Shown here: positions 8,604 to 17,052 of the stretch, in pieces
Layout of the letters: each line of letters opens with the position of its first letter
Numbering within the stretch: the stretch's first letter is position 1
Assembly: GCF_029894425.1 (NCBI RefSeq)
Contig: NZ_JARXYJ010000001.1
Coordinates: 5,518,001-5,582,000, forward strand
Direction: 5' to 3'
Origin: Streptomyces sp. SAI-127
Lineage (GTDB): Bacteria > Actinomycetota > Actinomycetes > Streptomycetales > Streptomycetaceae
Length of the DNA: 64,000 bases
Position numbers and translations under genes: made by a program
The notes under the pieces: model-generated
What the model was told of the DNA's origin: nothing
Seen by the model: the letters and a program-made list of their open reading frames with translations, nothing else
Databases searched by the model: none

Positions 8604-9602
8604 CTACAGGAACACCAGGTTCACGATCCAGAAGGCGCAGGCGGCCACGATCGCCGCCGCCGGCATGGTGATGAACCAGCCGAGGATGATGTTCTTGGCG
8701 ACGCCCCAGCGGACCGCGTTGACGCGCTTGGTGGCGCCGACGCCCATGATCGCCGAGGTGATGACGTGGGTCGTCGAGACCGGCGCCTTGAACAGGTAGG
8801 CGGTGGTGAACATGATCGCCGCACCGGTCGTCTCCGCGGCGAAACCCTGCGGCGGATCGAGCTCGATGATCTTCCGGCCCAGGGTGCGCATGATGCGCCA
8901 GCCGCCCGCGTACGTGCCCAGCGACAGCATCACCGCGCAGGCGATCTTCACCCAGACCGGGATCGGGTCGCCGTACGTCTCGTGTCCGGAGATCACCAGG
9001 GCCATCACCACGACACCCATGGTCTTCTGGGCGTCCTGGAGGCCGTGACCGAGGGCCATGCCGGCCGCGGACACGGTCTGCGCTATCCGGAAGCCCCGCT
9101 TCGCCTTGTGCGGATTGGCCCGCCGGAAGATCCACATGATCGCGGTCATCACCAGATAACCGGCGATCAGACCGACGACCGGCGAGACGAACATCGGGAT
9201 GACGACCTTGTCGAGCACGCCGTTCCAGATCACTTCGGTGCCGCCCGCCAGCGCGGCCCCCACCATGCCCCCGAACAGCGCGTGCGAGGACGAGGAGGGC
9301 AGCCCGAAGTACCAGGTGACGAGGTTCCACACGATCGCGCCGACCAGTGCCGCGAAGAGGATTCCCATCCCCTTGGAGCCCTGCGGCGTCTCGATCAGGC
9401 CCTCGCTGACGGTCTTGGCGACCCCGGAGCCGAGAAAGGCTCCTGCCAGGTTCATGACCGCTGCCATGGCGAGTGCGGCCCGGGGGGTCAGTGCCCGGGT
9501 CGACACCGAGGTCGCGATGGCGTTCGCCGAGTCGTGGAAGCCGTTGGTGTACGTGAAGAAGAGCGCGACCAGGATGGTCACGACCAGAGCGAAGGTGTCC
9601 AT
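8604..9602 (-). CDS. pit: Low-affinity inorganic phosphate transporter (PiT/PHO4 family)
   Basis: 332 residues, strongly hydrophobic, with the duplicated PHO4 signature. The first copy contains YTNGFHDSANAIATSVSTRA near residue 20 and GLPSSSSHALFGGMVGAA near 100; the second contains the PVSTTHVITSAIMGVGA block near 280. It would carry metal-phosphate with protons and complements the PstSCAB system transcribed towards it. The upstream DUF47 gene ends 8 nt before the ATG, so the two form an operon as elsewhere in Streptomyces (PitH1-type loci). Confidence 0.93.
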   Translation of the reverse strand: MDTFALVVTILVALFFTYTNGFHDSANAIATSVSTRALTPRAALAMAAVMNLAGAFLGSGVAKTVSEGLIETPQGSKGMGILFAALVGAIVWNLVTWYFGLPSSSSHALFGGMVGAALAGGTEVIWNGVLDKVVIPMFVSPVVGLIAGYLVMTAIMWIFRRANPHKAKRGFRIAQTVSAAGMALGHGLQDAQKTMGVVVMALVISGHETYGDPIPVWVKIACAVMLSLGTYAGGWRIMRTLGRKIIELDPPQGFAAETTGAAIMFTTAYLFKAPVSTTHVITSAIMGVGATKRVNAVRWGVAKNIILGWFITMPAAAIVAACAFWIVNLVFL

Positions 9603-9610
9603 GGAAGAGG

Positions 9611-10231
9611 TCAGGACTCCTTGACGGCGATGGTCTCCACCGTGTTCGCCACATGCTCGAACGCGTCCGCGGCCTCTTCGAGGACGTCCACGATCTGCTT
9701 GAGCTTGAGGACCTCGATGGCCTCGTACTTGCCGTTGAAGAGCATGGCGAGCAGCTTGCGGTGGATCTGGTCCGCCTGGTTCTCCAGCCGGTTGACCTCG
9801 ATCCAGTACTCGGTGAGGTTCTCCATGGTCCGCAGGTGCGGCATGGCCTCGGCCGTGAGCTCGGCGGCCCGTGCGAGCACCTCGATCTGCTGCTCGACGC
9901 CCTTGGGGAGTTCCTCGACGTTGTAGAGGACGACCAGGTCGACGGCCTCCTCCATGAAGTCCATGATGTCGTCGAGGGAGGACGCCAGGTTGTAGATGTC
10001 CTCGCGGTCGAACGGCGTGATGAACGAGGAGTTCAACTGGTGGAAGATCGCGTGGGTGGCGTCGTCACCGGCGTGTTCCGCGGCCCGCATACGCTCTGCG
10101 ATCTCGGCCCGGCCGGCGGTGTCCGCGCCGAGCAGTTCCATCAGGAGCTTCGAGCCCGTGACGATGTTGTCCGCGGAGGCGGCGAACATGTCGTAGAAGC
10201 TCGTCTCCCTGGGGGTCAGACGAAAGCGCAC
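9611..10231 (-). CDS. DUF47/PhoU-like accessory protein of the Pit transporter
   Basis: 206 residues, almost all alpha-helical, beginning MRFRLTPRETSFYDMF. It matches the DUF47 (Pit accessory, PhoU-domain-like) family, including paired acidic helices such as DREDIYNLASSLDDIMDFME. These proteins are encoded next to Pit transporters and are thought to modulate them by binding metal ions. It is first in the DUF47-pit operon. The 200 nt towards csoR hold the promoters of both divergent units; no PHO box could be read there. Confidence 0.88.
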   Translation of the reverse strand: MRFRLTPRETSFYDMFAASADNIVTGSKLLMELLGADTAGRAEIAERMRAAEHAGDDATHAIFHQLNSSFITPFDREDIYNLASSLDDIMDFMEEAVDLVVLYNVEELPKGVEQQIEVLARAAELTAEAMPHLRTMENLTEYWIEVNRLENQADQIHRKLLAMLFNGKYEAIEVLKLKQIVDVLEEAADAFEHVANTVETIAVKES

Positions 10232-10385
10232 AAGGGGTCCTCGGGGTGCATCGGTTTCGGTCAGGGTGATGCTAGGTGCATCATCCGGCCACGGCTAATG
10301 GGCCGTCCCCCAGTGTCGCCCATCAGGCACAGTGGTTGGCACGGGGGCCGTCCGCAGGCCCTATACCCGGGAAACTTCGGTACGA

Positions 10386-10404
10386 TATACCCAGGAGGGG
10401 TATA
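10386..10404. promoter_or_regulatory. CsoR-type operator: TATACCC-N5-GGGTATA
   Basis: A perfect 7-bp inverted repeat, TATACCC (10386-10392) and GGGTATA (10398-10404). It begins at the end of a -10-like TACGAT (10381) and sits 28 nt before the csoR ATG. An extra half-site, CTATACCC, lies at 10361. G/C-tract dyads flanked by TA are the operator type of CsoR-family repressors, so autoregulation is expected. Confidence 0.7.
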
Positions 10405-10431
10405 GGAATGCCCCTTGTTGTGGAGGACGCG

Positions 10432-10770
10432 ATGACGACCACCGACACCGGCGCCACGGCGCCCTCCGAGCCAGTGGCCGAAAACGTCACACACGGCTAC
10501 CACAAGCAGAAGGACGAACACCTCAAACGCCTGCGCCGGATCGAGGGCCAGATCCGGGGCCTGCAGCGGATGGTCGACGAGGACGTCTACTGCATCGACA
10601 TACTCACGCAGGTGTCGGCCTCCACCAAGGCCCTGCAGTCCTTCGCCCTGCAGCTGCTGGAGGAACACCTGCGGCACTGCGTCGCGGACGCTGCCGTCAA
10701 GGGCGGCGCCGAGATCGACGCGAAGGTCGAGGAGGCGACGAAGGCCATCGGCCGTCTGCTGCGGACCTGA
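10432..10770 (+). CDS. csoR: Copper-sensing repressor, CsoR/FrmR family
   Basis: 112 residues from ATG 10432, chosen because GGAGG lies 5 nt upstream; an in-frame ATG at 10408 would start inside the operator region. The all-helical DUF156 fold is recognisable from HLKRLRRIEGQIRGLQRMV and VYCIDILTQVSASTKAL. The Cu(I) ligand set is complete: Cys54, then His79 and Cys83 in EEHLRHC, which fits CsoR rather than the formaldehyde sensor FrmR. The apo-form binds the dyad just upstream and copper releases it. No copZA genes are in the window, so targets other than itself lie elsewhere, apart from a candidate at 12 kb. Confidence 0.9.
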   Translation: MTTTDTGATAPSEPVAENVTHGYHKQKDEHLKRLRRIEGQIRGLQRMVDEDVYCIDILTQVSASTKALQSFALQLLEEHLRHCVADAAVKGGAEIDAKVEEATKAIGRLLRT

Positions 10771-10795
10771 TCAGGCCTCCCCCACGGCGGGACGG

Positions 10796-10823
10796 GCGCC
10801 CCCGGTTCACTTGCCGGGGGCGC
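10796..10823. terminator. Terminator between csoR and the convergent 58-aa gene
   Basis: GCGCCCCCGG (10796-10805) pairs with CCGGGGGCGC (10814-10823) around an 8-nt loop. The stop codon of the minus-strand small gene lies in the loop. Confidence 0.65.
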
Positions 10824-10983
10824 TCGCGCGTTCTTCGGCCACTTTCAGCACCTCGTCGATGCTCTCCAGGCTGAGCCGGTCGTCCGCGGCCGACGCCGCG
10901 ATGATCAGCTCTCCGCACAGTTCGATCTCGGCGAGGGCCACGTGGTCCTGCACCGCCGTACCGCCGACCGGAGCCACGCGCAT
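10807..10983 (-). CDS. Small conserved-looking protein, 58 aa, unknown function
   Basis: The frame reads MRVAPVGGTAVQDHV..., 58 codons with strong third-position GC, and ends in the csoR terminator. GAAGAGG lies just before the ATG. The protein is mostly acidic and probably helical (LAEIELCGELIIAASAADD, then SIDEVLKVAEER), with one Cys. No known domain is recognised. Its position convergent with csoR and codon bias support a real gene. Confidence 0.6.
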   Translation of the reverse strand: MRVAPVGGTAVQDHVALAEIELCGELIIAASAADDRLSLESIDEVLKVAEERASAPGK

Positions 10984-11081
10984 CACCTCTTCTCTGCCGT
11001 TACCGACTTCCTAGAGTAGGGAGCGGCATACACACCGCGCATGGCACGGACGGGCTAGTTCTTGACGCCCGTCACGACCGC

Positions 11082-11912
11082 TCACCCCTCGGCGATCTCT
11101 CCGGCGTAGATGTCCCGGGCGGCCGGCAGACGTACGTCCGTGGCGATCCCGAAGTCGTACAGCAGGGTCGTCGAGGCGACCGCGACGGTGCCCTGCCGCT
11201 GTCCGTTGACGAAGCTGAAGCGGTGGCGGATCTTGCGGATGCGGCCCTGGTCGTCGAGGTAGACGTCGAAGGGCACCGCGGCCGTGGCGAACCCTTTCGC
11301 CGCCGCCGCCAGGACACCCTTGTTGGCGCCTGAGGCGTCCTTCGCCGCGGCGGCGAGGTCCGCCGTACCCCGGTAGTGCCGCACCTCGGTCCCCGCGAGC
11401 TCGGTCGTGCCGACGTACGTCGCCGTCCTGGTCCCGCGCAGCACCTCGGCGGCGGCGAGCGGATCGGTGGCCCCGCCGGTGACGAGGTTGCCGTCGGAGA
11501 GGGTCGCGGTGTCGACGCGCACCCATTTGTCGGCGGGCACACCGGCGCCCCGGTTCTTCATGAACAGGGCACCGGGGGCGAGGAGTTCCGTGATCGGCCG
11601 GTGCTCGCTGGTGCCCGCCGGATCCTGCGGCAGCATCACCTTCAGCCGGCCGAGCCGCTCGCGGTAGTCGTACACGCCCTCGCCGCGGATGGTGACCCGG
11701 GTGCCGCCGGTGGCCATCTCCATCGATGTGCTCGCCTTCGAACTGCCCGCGTCCTCAAGGGTGTCGGCGGCCCGGCGCAGGGTCCCGACCGGGTCGGCCG
11801 CGCGCGCGTCGTCGAGCGTGGCGCCGCTGCCCGAGCAACCGGTGGCGCAGGCCATGAGCACCGCCGCGACGACGACCGACCCGCCGGCCTGCCTCTGCTG
11901 CCGCTCCGTCAT
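11082..11912 (-). CDS. Lipoprotein with LppX/LprAFG-like (LolA-fold) features
   Basis: 276 residues with an N-terminal hydrophobic stretch and the lipobox ATGC at residues 23-26, so a diacylglycerol-anchored extracytoplasmic protein. The mature part starts with a helix predicted from LRRAADTLEDAGSSKASTSM and continues in beta-strands, as in the mycobacterial LppX/LprG group that carries lipids. This assignment is by pattern and is moderate. Neighbours do not explain its role. Confidence 0.75.
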   Translation of the reverse strand: MTERQQRQAGGSVVVAAVLMACATGCSGSGATLDDARAADPVGTLRRAADTLEDAGSSKASTSMEMATGGTRVTIRGEGVYDYRERLGRLKVMLPQDPAGTSEHRPITELLAPGALFMKNRGAGVPADKWVRVDTATLSDGNLVTGGATDPLAAAEVLRGTRTATYVGTTELAGTEVRHYRGTADLAAAAKDASGANKGVLAAAAKGFATAAVPFDVYLDDQGRIRKIRHRFSFVNGQRQGTVAVASTTLLYDFGIATDVRLPAARDIYAGEIAEG

Positions 11913-12006
11913 CGCCGCCTACCCCCAGCCGATACGTCCGTCAAGGACCCCCTGTCGTTTCGCCTAACGACGGGCAGGAGGAGGTCGTCACGCGCATACC
12001 AGGGCT

Positions 12007-12023
12007 TTACCCGCGGTGGGTAA
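12007..12023. promoter_or_regulatory. Second CsoR-like dyad: TTACCC-N5-GGGTAA
   Basis: TTACCC (12007-12012) and GGGTAA (12018-12023) form a perfect 6-bp dyad with a 5-nt spacer, sharing the TACCC-N5-GGGTA core of the csoR operator 1.6 kb away. Its right arm merges with a -10-like TAACGT 7 nt before the next GTG start, so a bound repressor would cover the promoter. Confidence 0.5.
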
Positions 12024-12033
12024 CGTTGTCGGC

Positions 12034-12207
12034 GTGGCGCAGCAGGACAGGATCCCCCCACCTCCCTCCGACCGACCGGCCCACCACACGCAGATGGTCG
12101 AACAAGGCCGTTTCTGCCTGGCCCGGTGCACCTGTGGCTGGCGCGGACCGGCGCGCAGAGCCCGCAGCCAGGCGCGGGCGGACGCGGAGGGGCACGCACC
12201 GGTCTGA
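12034..12207 (+). CDS. Small Cys/His-containing protein, 57 aa, unknown function
   Basis: The GTG at 12034 is preceded by -10-like TAACGT ending 7 nt upstream and no ribosome site, so a leaderless mRNA is likely. The product has HHTQMVEQGRFCLARCTCGW, with three Cys in a C-x3-C-x-C arrangement plus a His pair, followed by a basic tail (ARRARSQARADAEGH). The cluster could bind a metal such as Cu(I) or Zn. No known family is named. Adjacent to the CsoR-like dyad it may be copper-responsive, which is inference. Confidence 0.6.
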   Translation: MAQQDRIPPPPSDRPAHHTQMVEQGRFCLARCTCGWRGPARRARSQARADAEGHAPV

Positions 12208-12228
12208 GAGCCGCCCCCGCCTCAGGCC

Positions 12229-12654
12229 CTACCTGTGTTCGAGTACCAGCACCAGGAGCTCGTCGACGAGTGTCCTGTCCCGGGGCTGGGTCAGCCGGTT
12301 CTTCGCGGCCGTCGGGGAGAGCCAGAGGATGCGGTCGACCTCGTCGTTCGGTGTGAAGGCGCCGGTGGTGGCCTCGGCCGCCCAGTAACGGACCTGCTTG
12401 GGACGGCCGTTGGCGTAGTACTTCGTGGTGGAGAGAGGGGCGCCGGGTGCGGCTCGGTACCCCGTCTCCTCCTCCACCTCGCGCAGCGCGCCGGTGAGGG
12501 CGTCCTCGCCGCGCTTCAGCTTGCCCTTGGGGTGCGACCAGTCGTCGTACTTCGGCCTGTGGACCAGGCAGAGCTCCAGCTCGCCGTCGATCGGGGAGCG
12601 GCGCCACAGCACGCAGCCGGCCGCCTGGACGGGGGTTTGCGGGAAGTCGGTCAC
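12229..12654 (-). CDS. Nudix hydrolase
   Basis: 141 residues from GTG 12654, chosen because GAAGGAGG lies upstream and the preceding CHAD gene stops at 12672; the frame extends to 12702 but overlaps CHAD. The Nudix box is complete: GKLKRGEDALTGALREVEEETG, written here across residues 43-64, matches G-x5-E-x7-REUxEExGU. The fold hydrolyses a nucleoside diphosphate linked to another moiety. Third in the ppk-CHAD-Nudix unit, it may act on polyphosphate-related or diphospho substrates, which is inferred from context alone. Confidence 0.85.
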   Translation of the reverse strand: MTDFPQTPVQAAGCVLWRRSPIDGELELCLVHRPKYDDWSHPKGKLKRGEDALTGALREVEEETGYRAAPGAPLSTTKYYANGRPKQVRYWAAEATTGAFTPNDEVDRILWLSPTAAKNRLTQPRDRTLVDELLVLVLEHR

Positions 12655-12671
12655 TGGAGTCTCTGCCTCCT

Positions 12672-13739
12672 TCAGGTGCTGACGGCCTGCTTCTGCCAGC
12701 ACTGCTGGAACGCGAACCGGGCCGCCTCCACCTCGTGGCGCTGGTCGGCGTGCAGAACGCCGAGGGCGTAGGCGGTGGCCGGGGCGATGCGGGGGGTGCG
12801 GGCCGCTGCGGCGGCCGCGGCCGCGGCCTCCGAGGCGTCCCGGTGGCGGTCCAGGGCCTGACCTGCCGTCAGGAGCCGTAGCTCCACCGGGGGGTTGGCG
12901 CCGCAGAGGATCTCCCTCGCGTATCTGTGCAGGCGAAGGAGGAGGCGGACCTGGTGCCAGGGGGCGTCCTGGGGGTGGGGGGAGGGGTCCGGGGAGAGCC
13001 CGTGGATGAGGGCCTCGGCGTTGTAGGGATGGCCCGCGGTGACCAGGGGGAGGGCGGTCACCGCGTCCTCGAGGCGTTCCTGGGCCGCGGTGGCCATGGG
13101 GTGGAGTTCGGTGGTGACGGCCGTTTTCGTCAGGGGGACTTCGCTCGCCAGTACGGCGATGTTGTCGGCGACCGCGTGGAAGCGGGAGGAGCCGAGGGCC
13201 TGGAGGGCGGTGCTGTGGGCTCGGGTGCGGGCGAGGGTGAGCTGGCGGTCGAGGAGGGCGCCTGCTTTCGCGGCGCCCACTGTCAGGTTGCCGCGGTCCG
13301 GGGCGGACGCCGGGTGGCCGGCGGAGCCGGCGGTGCCCACCGCCGCACTCGCCGGCTGCGTCGGGAACACCGCCCCCGACAGCCTGTGCAGGGCCAGCAA
13401 CAGGCGTTCCAGACGGGACTCGTACGCGTGCTCCATGCCCAAGGTCCCTGACAGCCAGGCCAGTTCGGGGCGGAGGGACTCCGACCAGTCGGGGTCCAGG
13501 AGCGGGCGGAAGGTGTGGAGGCTGGCGCTGATGCGGCGGACCGAGCGGCGCAGGGCCCGGGCCGCGTCCACGGGGTCCTCCGCGCCCGCCGCCGAGGCAC
13601 CGCCGGACTCCCGGTGCTGGCGCAGGGCGCGGAGGAACTCCGTGGCCTGGGACCGCAGGTAGCCCGCGAGGGCGTCCCCGGTGATCGCCCCGGCGTGCCC
13701 GGCCAGGGGATCCGTCGGTTCAAGGTGTTGCTGTGCCAC
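12672..13739 (-). CDS. CHAD-domain protein (polyphosphate-binding)
   Basis: 355 residues. The CHAD fold is recognised from paired helices with conserved His and basic residues: [21 protein letters not shown] and its second copy near LIHGLSPDP and [19 protein letters not shown] domains bind inorganic polyphosphate through these basic helices. The GTG start at 13739 lies 20 bp inside the end of ppk, so translation is probably coupled to the polyphosphate kinase. The N-terminal CYTH/TTM domain often fused to CHAD is absent. Confidence 0.85.
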   Translation of the reverse strand: MAQQHLEPTDPLAGHAGAITGDALAGYLRSQATEFLRALRQHRESGGASAAGAEDPVDAARALRRSVRRISASLHTFRPLLDPDWSESLRPELAWLSGTLGMEHAYESRLERLLLALHRLSGAVFPTQPASAAVGTAGSAGHPASAPDRGNLTVGAAKAGALLDRQLTLARTRAHSTALQALGSSRFHAVADNIAVLASEVPLTKTAVTTELHPMATAAQERLEDAVTALPLVTAGHPYNAEALIHGLSPDPSPHPQDAPWHQVRLLLRLHRYAREILCGANPPVELRLLTAGQALDRHRDASEAAAAAAAAARTPRIAPATAYALGVLHADQRHEVEAARFAFQQCWQKQAVST

Positions 13740-15954
13740 GCCGGCGCCTCCGGGCGTCTATGAGCATCTCCTGGACGTTGCGCAGGGGCTGGCCGTCCGC
13801 ATCCGTGGCGTGCCGGGTCCACTCGCCGTCCGGGCCGAGATGCCAGGACGCGGTGGTGTCGGACATGCCGGTCTCCAGCAGCCGGTTGAGGGCCGCCCGG
13901 TGGGCCGGGTCGGTGACCCGGACCAGGGCCTCTATCCGGCGGTCGAGGTTGCGGTGCATCATGTCGGCGCTGCCGATCCACATCTCGGGCTCGCCGCCGT
14001 TGCCGAAGCCGAAGACCCGGGAGTGTTCGAGGAACCGGCCGAGGATCGAGCGGACCCGGATGTTCTCGGACATGCCGGCGACGCCGGGGCGGATCGCGCA
14101 GATACCGCGCACCCAGACGTCGACCGGCACACCCGCCTGGGACGCCCGGTAGAGCGAGTCGATGAGCGCCTCGTCCACCATGGAGTTGACCTTGATGCGG
14201 ATGAAGGCGGGGCGCCCTGCGCGGTGGTGCTGGACTTCCTTGTTCACGCGGGAAATGAGGCCGTCGCGAAGGGACTTGGGCGCCACGAGGAGGCGGCGGT
14301 AGGTCTCGCGGCGGGAGTAGCCGGACAGCCGGTTGAAGAGGTCGGAGAGGTCCGCGCCCACCTGCGGGTCCGCGGTGAGCAGGCCCAGGTCCTCGTAGAG
14401 GCGCGCGGTCTTCGGGTGGTAGTTGCCGGTGCCGACGTGGCTGTACCGCCGTAGCGTGTCGCCCTCCTGACGGACCACCAGGGACAGCTTGCAGTGGGTC
14501 TTCAGGCCGACCAGGCCGTAGACGACATGGCAGCCCGCCTCCTCCAGCTTGCGCGCCCACTTGATGTTGGCGTGCTCGTCGAAGCGGGCCTTGATCTCGA
14601 CCAGGACGAGGACCTGCTTGCCGGCCTCGGCGGCGTCGATGAGGGCGTCGACGATCGGGGAGTCGCCCGAGGTCCGGTACAGGGTCTGCTTGATGGCGAG
14701 GACGTCGTCGTCCTCGGCCGCCTGCTGGAGGAACGCCTGCACCGACGTCGAGAACGAGTCGTACGGGTGGTGCAGCAGGACGTCGCGGGCGCGCAGGGAA
14801 GCGAAGATGTCGGGCGCGGACGCCGACTCGACCTCCGCCAGGTCGCGGTGGACGCCGGCGACGAACTTGCGGTACTTCAGCTCGGGGCGGTCGAGGCCCG
14901 CGATGCGGAAGAGGCCGGTGAGGTCGAGGGGGCCGGGGAGCGGGTAGACCTCCGCCTCGGAGATCTTCAGTTCGCGCACCAGCAGGTCGAGGACCTCGCG
15001 GTCGATGGACTCCTCGACCTCCAGGCGCACCGGCGGACCGAAGCGGCGCCGCATGAGCTCCTTCTCCAGGGCCTTGAGGAGGTTCTCGGCGTCGTCCTCC
15101 TCGACCTCCAGGTCCTCGTTGCGGGTGACCCGGAAGGTGTGGTGCTCCAGCACCTCCATGCCCGGGAACAGCTCCTCCAGGTGGGCCGCGATGACGTCCT
15201 CGATGGGGACGTAGCGGCCGGGGGAGGACTCCAGGAAGCGGGACAGCAGCGGCGGGACCTTGACCCGGGCGAAGTGGCGCTTGCCGTTGACCGGGTTGCG
15301 CACGATCACGGCCAGGTTCAGCGACAGGCCGGAGATGTACGGGAAGGGGTGCGCCGGGTCGACCGCGAGGGGGGTCAGGACCGGGAAGATCTGGTGCCGG
15401 AACAGGGTGAAGAGGCGGGCCTGCTCCTTCTCCTGGAGTTCGCTCCAGCGGACCAGGTGGATGCCCTCTTCGGCCAGGGCGGGGGCGACGTCCTCGTGGT
15501 AGCAGGCGGCGTGCCGGGCCATCAGCTCGCGGGAGCGGGCCCAGATCATCTCCAGGACCTCGCGAGGCTGGAGGCCGGAGGCGGAGCGGGTGGCGACGCC
15601 GGTGGCGATACGGCGCTTCAGTCCGGCCACCCGGACCATGAAGAACTCGTCCAGGTTGCTGGCGAAGATCGCGAGGAAGTTCGCGCGCTCCAGCATGGGG
15701 GTGTTCGGGTCCTCGGCGAGTTCCAGGACACGTTCGTTGAACGCGAGCCAGCTGCGCTCCCGGTCGAGGAAGCGACCCTGCGGGAGCTGGGCGGCCCCGT
15801 CGACCGGGATCTCCTCGTACGCGTCGAGATCGGCGTCGAGGTCTGGCTCCAGATCGGAGACGGTGGCCGACACGGTGTGCGGGCGGTGCGCGGCTATGGA
15901 GCCCACGGAGGGCTGCACGTGCTGGACCTCTGCCTGGGTGTTCGACTGGCTCAT
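13720..15954 (-). CDS. ppk: Polyphosphate kinase PPK1
   Basis: 744 residues from ATG 15954, which has GGAAG nine nt upstream; an in-frame ATG at 16089 would add 45 residues but lacks a ribosome site. Domains run in the PPK1 order: N-terminal [19 protein letters not shown], head domain, then two PLD-like catalytic halves. The autophosphorylated His lies in [18 protein letters not shown]. The enzyme makes polyphosphate reversibly from ATP. The acidic N-terminal extension ([15 protein letters not shown]) is typical of Streptomyces. It heads ppk-CHAD-Nudix and may be under PhoP (see 16097-16118). Confidence 0.95.
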   Translation of the reverse strand: MSQSNTQAEVQHVQPSVGSIAAHRPHTVSATVSDLEPDLDADLDAYEEIPVDGAAQLPQGRFLDRERSWLAFNERVLELAEDPNTPMLERANFLAIFASNLDEFFMVRVAGLKRRIATGVATRSASGLQPREVLEMIWARSRELMARHAACYHEDVAPALAEEGIHLVRWSELQEKEQARLFTLFRHQIFPVLTPLAVDPAHPFPYISGLSLNLAVIVRNPVNGKRHFARVKVPPLLSRFLESSPGRYVPIEDVIAAHLEELFPGMEVLEHHTFRVTRNEDLEVEEDDAENLLKALEKELMRRRFGPPVRLEVEESIDREVLDLLVRELKISEAEVYPLPGPLDLTGLFRIAGLDRPELKYRKFVAGVHRDLAEVESASAPDIFASLRARDVLLHHPYDSFSTSVQAFLQQAAEDDDVLAIKQTLYRTSGDSPIVDALIDAAEAGKQVLVLVEIKARFDEHANIKWARKLEEAGCHVVYGLVGLKTHCKLSLVVRQEGDTLRRYSHVGTGNYHPKTARLYEDLGLLTADPQVGADLSDLFNRLSGYSRRETYRRLLVAPKSLRDGLISRVNKEVQHHRAGRPAFIRIKVNSMVDEALIDSLYRASQAGVPVDVWVRGICAIRPGVAGMSENIRVRSILGRFLEHSRVFGFGNGGEPEMWIGSADMMHRNLDRRIEALVRVTDPAHRAALNRLLETGMSDTTASWHLGPDGEWTRHATDADGQPLRNVQEMLIDARRRRRGTATP

Positions 15955-16096
15955 GGCCCCATTCTTCCGCGCCGGACGCGAAACGGGCGCGTCGGAGGCG
16001 GCGAGCGGGAGCACGACGGCGACCGGGGCGTCCCCGTTCCCCGCGGATCCCTCGGGCGGCGGCGAAGGCTCTGGCACGGCGGGCTTCATTCGGTGA

Positions 16097-16118
16097 GGGT
16101 CGCAAGCCCGTCTGAACC
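16097..16118 (-). promoter_or_regulatory. Possible PHO-box unit upstream of ppk (weak)
   Basis: On the minus strand GGTTCAGACGG (16118 to 16108) fits the PHO-box unit, but the next 11-bp block GCTTGCGACCC is poor and I see no third good unit. It lies about 140 nt before the chosen ppk start. Confidence 0.25.
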
Positions 16119-16180
16119 AATGGTTACGGCGACATGGCGTTCGGGATATCGGAGGACGGCTCCCGAGCGTCCGCACACCC

Positions 16181-16220
16181 GAACCGCACGTCCTTCCCGC
16201 TGCCGGGGGACGTGCGGTTC
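16181..16220 (-). terminator. Terminator after the minus-strand ABC permease gene
   Basis: GAACCGCACGTCC (16181-16193) pairs perfectly with GGACGTGCGGTTC (16208-16220). It begins 10 nt after the stop codon of the permease gene and separates that operon from ppk. Confidence 0.8.
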
Positions 16221-16230
16221 AGGGGAGTTC

Positions 16231-17052
16231 TCAGGCGGTACGGCGGCGCAGTACCCAGAAGGCGGCGGTGGTCGCGAGCGCGGTGACGGTGAGGACGATG
16301 CCGGTCTCGACGAGGTGCAGGGGCCAGAAGTGGGACGGGGGGTGGTAGCCGCCGCTCCGGGTCTGCCACAGGTCGGCGGACGCCTCGCCGTTGCCCGCCG
16401 TCGGCCAGAAGTCCTCGCGGTACCGCTCGACGTACCGGTTGAGCACGATCATCACGGTGACCGCGACCGCGAGGGCGGGCAGGGAGCGTCGTAGCAGCAG
16501 CGCGGCCAGCGTGCCGACCGCCAGTGCGCACAGGCCGTACGCCACCACGGCCGGGCCGCGTGCGGCGAACACGTCCGCGAAGGACCAGTCGTCGCCCATC
16601 AGGTCCCGGTGCGCCGACCAGGCCCAGCGGTAGACGGGGACGAACACGGCGCCGGCGAGGAGGAGCGCGAGCGCGGGCAGGGCGAGCTTGGCGGTGAGCC
16701 AGCGCGCCGGGGAGACGCCCTGCGACCAGGCCAGCCGCGCCGTGCCGCTCTCCAGCTCGCGGCCGACGAGGGCGCCGCCCGCCCACGCGGCGACGATCCA
16801 GAAGCTGTAGTACATGAACGTACTGACCCAGCCCATCGCCGTGCTGTAGGTGTACGCGGCCCCGAGCCCGCAGCCTCCGCCTCTGGGGCAGGCGTCCAGG
16901 GTCGCGTACGCCGAGTCGGCGGTGACCTCGGTCAGCCACACCAGGTAGCCCACGGAGCCCAGGACGAAGGCGGCCCACACGATCAGTGCCGTGCGGTGCA
17001 GCCGCAGCACGGTCCGGGTGAGTCCCTTCGGCAGGACGGCCGGCGCGCTCAT
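16231..17052 (-). CDS. ABC-2-type transporter permease (second of pair)
   Basis: 273 residues starting in an ATGA overlap with the upstream permease. About six hydrophobic segments are seen. It shares with its neighbour the start LPKGLTRTVLRLHRTALIVW, the block VGRELESGTARLAWSQGVSP, and a C-terminal HFWPLHLVETGIVL motif, so the two arose by duplication. An extracytoplasmic loop holds two Cys (ACPRGGGC). The repeated ESGTA-LAW-Q-VSPARWL block is characteristic of small actinobacterial permeases next to YtrA-type regulators. Substrate unknown. Confidence 0.8.
   Translation of the reverse strand: MSAPAVLPKGLTRTVLRLHRTALIVWAAFVLGSVGYLVWLTEVTADSAYATLDACPRGGGCGLGAAYTYSTAMGWVSTFMYYSFWIVAAWAGGALVGRELESGTARLAWSQGVSPARWLTAKLALPALALLLAGAVFVPVYRWAWSAHRDLMGDDWSFADVFAARGPAVVAYGLCALAVGTLAALLLRRSLPALAVAVTVMIVLNRYVERYREDFWPTAGNGEASADLWQTRSGGYHPPSHFWPLHLVETGIVLTVTALATTAAFWVLRRRTA

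Noticed and set aside
10232..10385. PHO box before DUF47-pit
   Set aside because: I found no run of 11-bp GTTCA-type units in this region on either strand.
14494..16494. 666-codon plus-strand frame opposite ppk
   Set aside because: It is antisense to a well-conserved polyphosphate kinase and arises from high third-position GC; composition is not protein-like.
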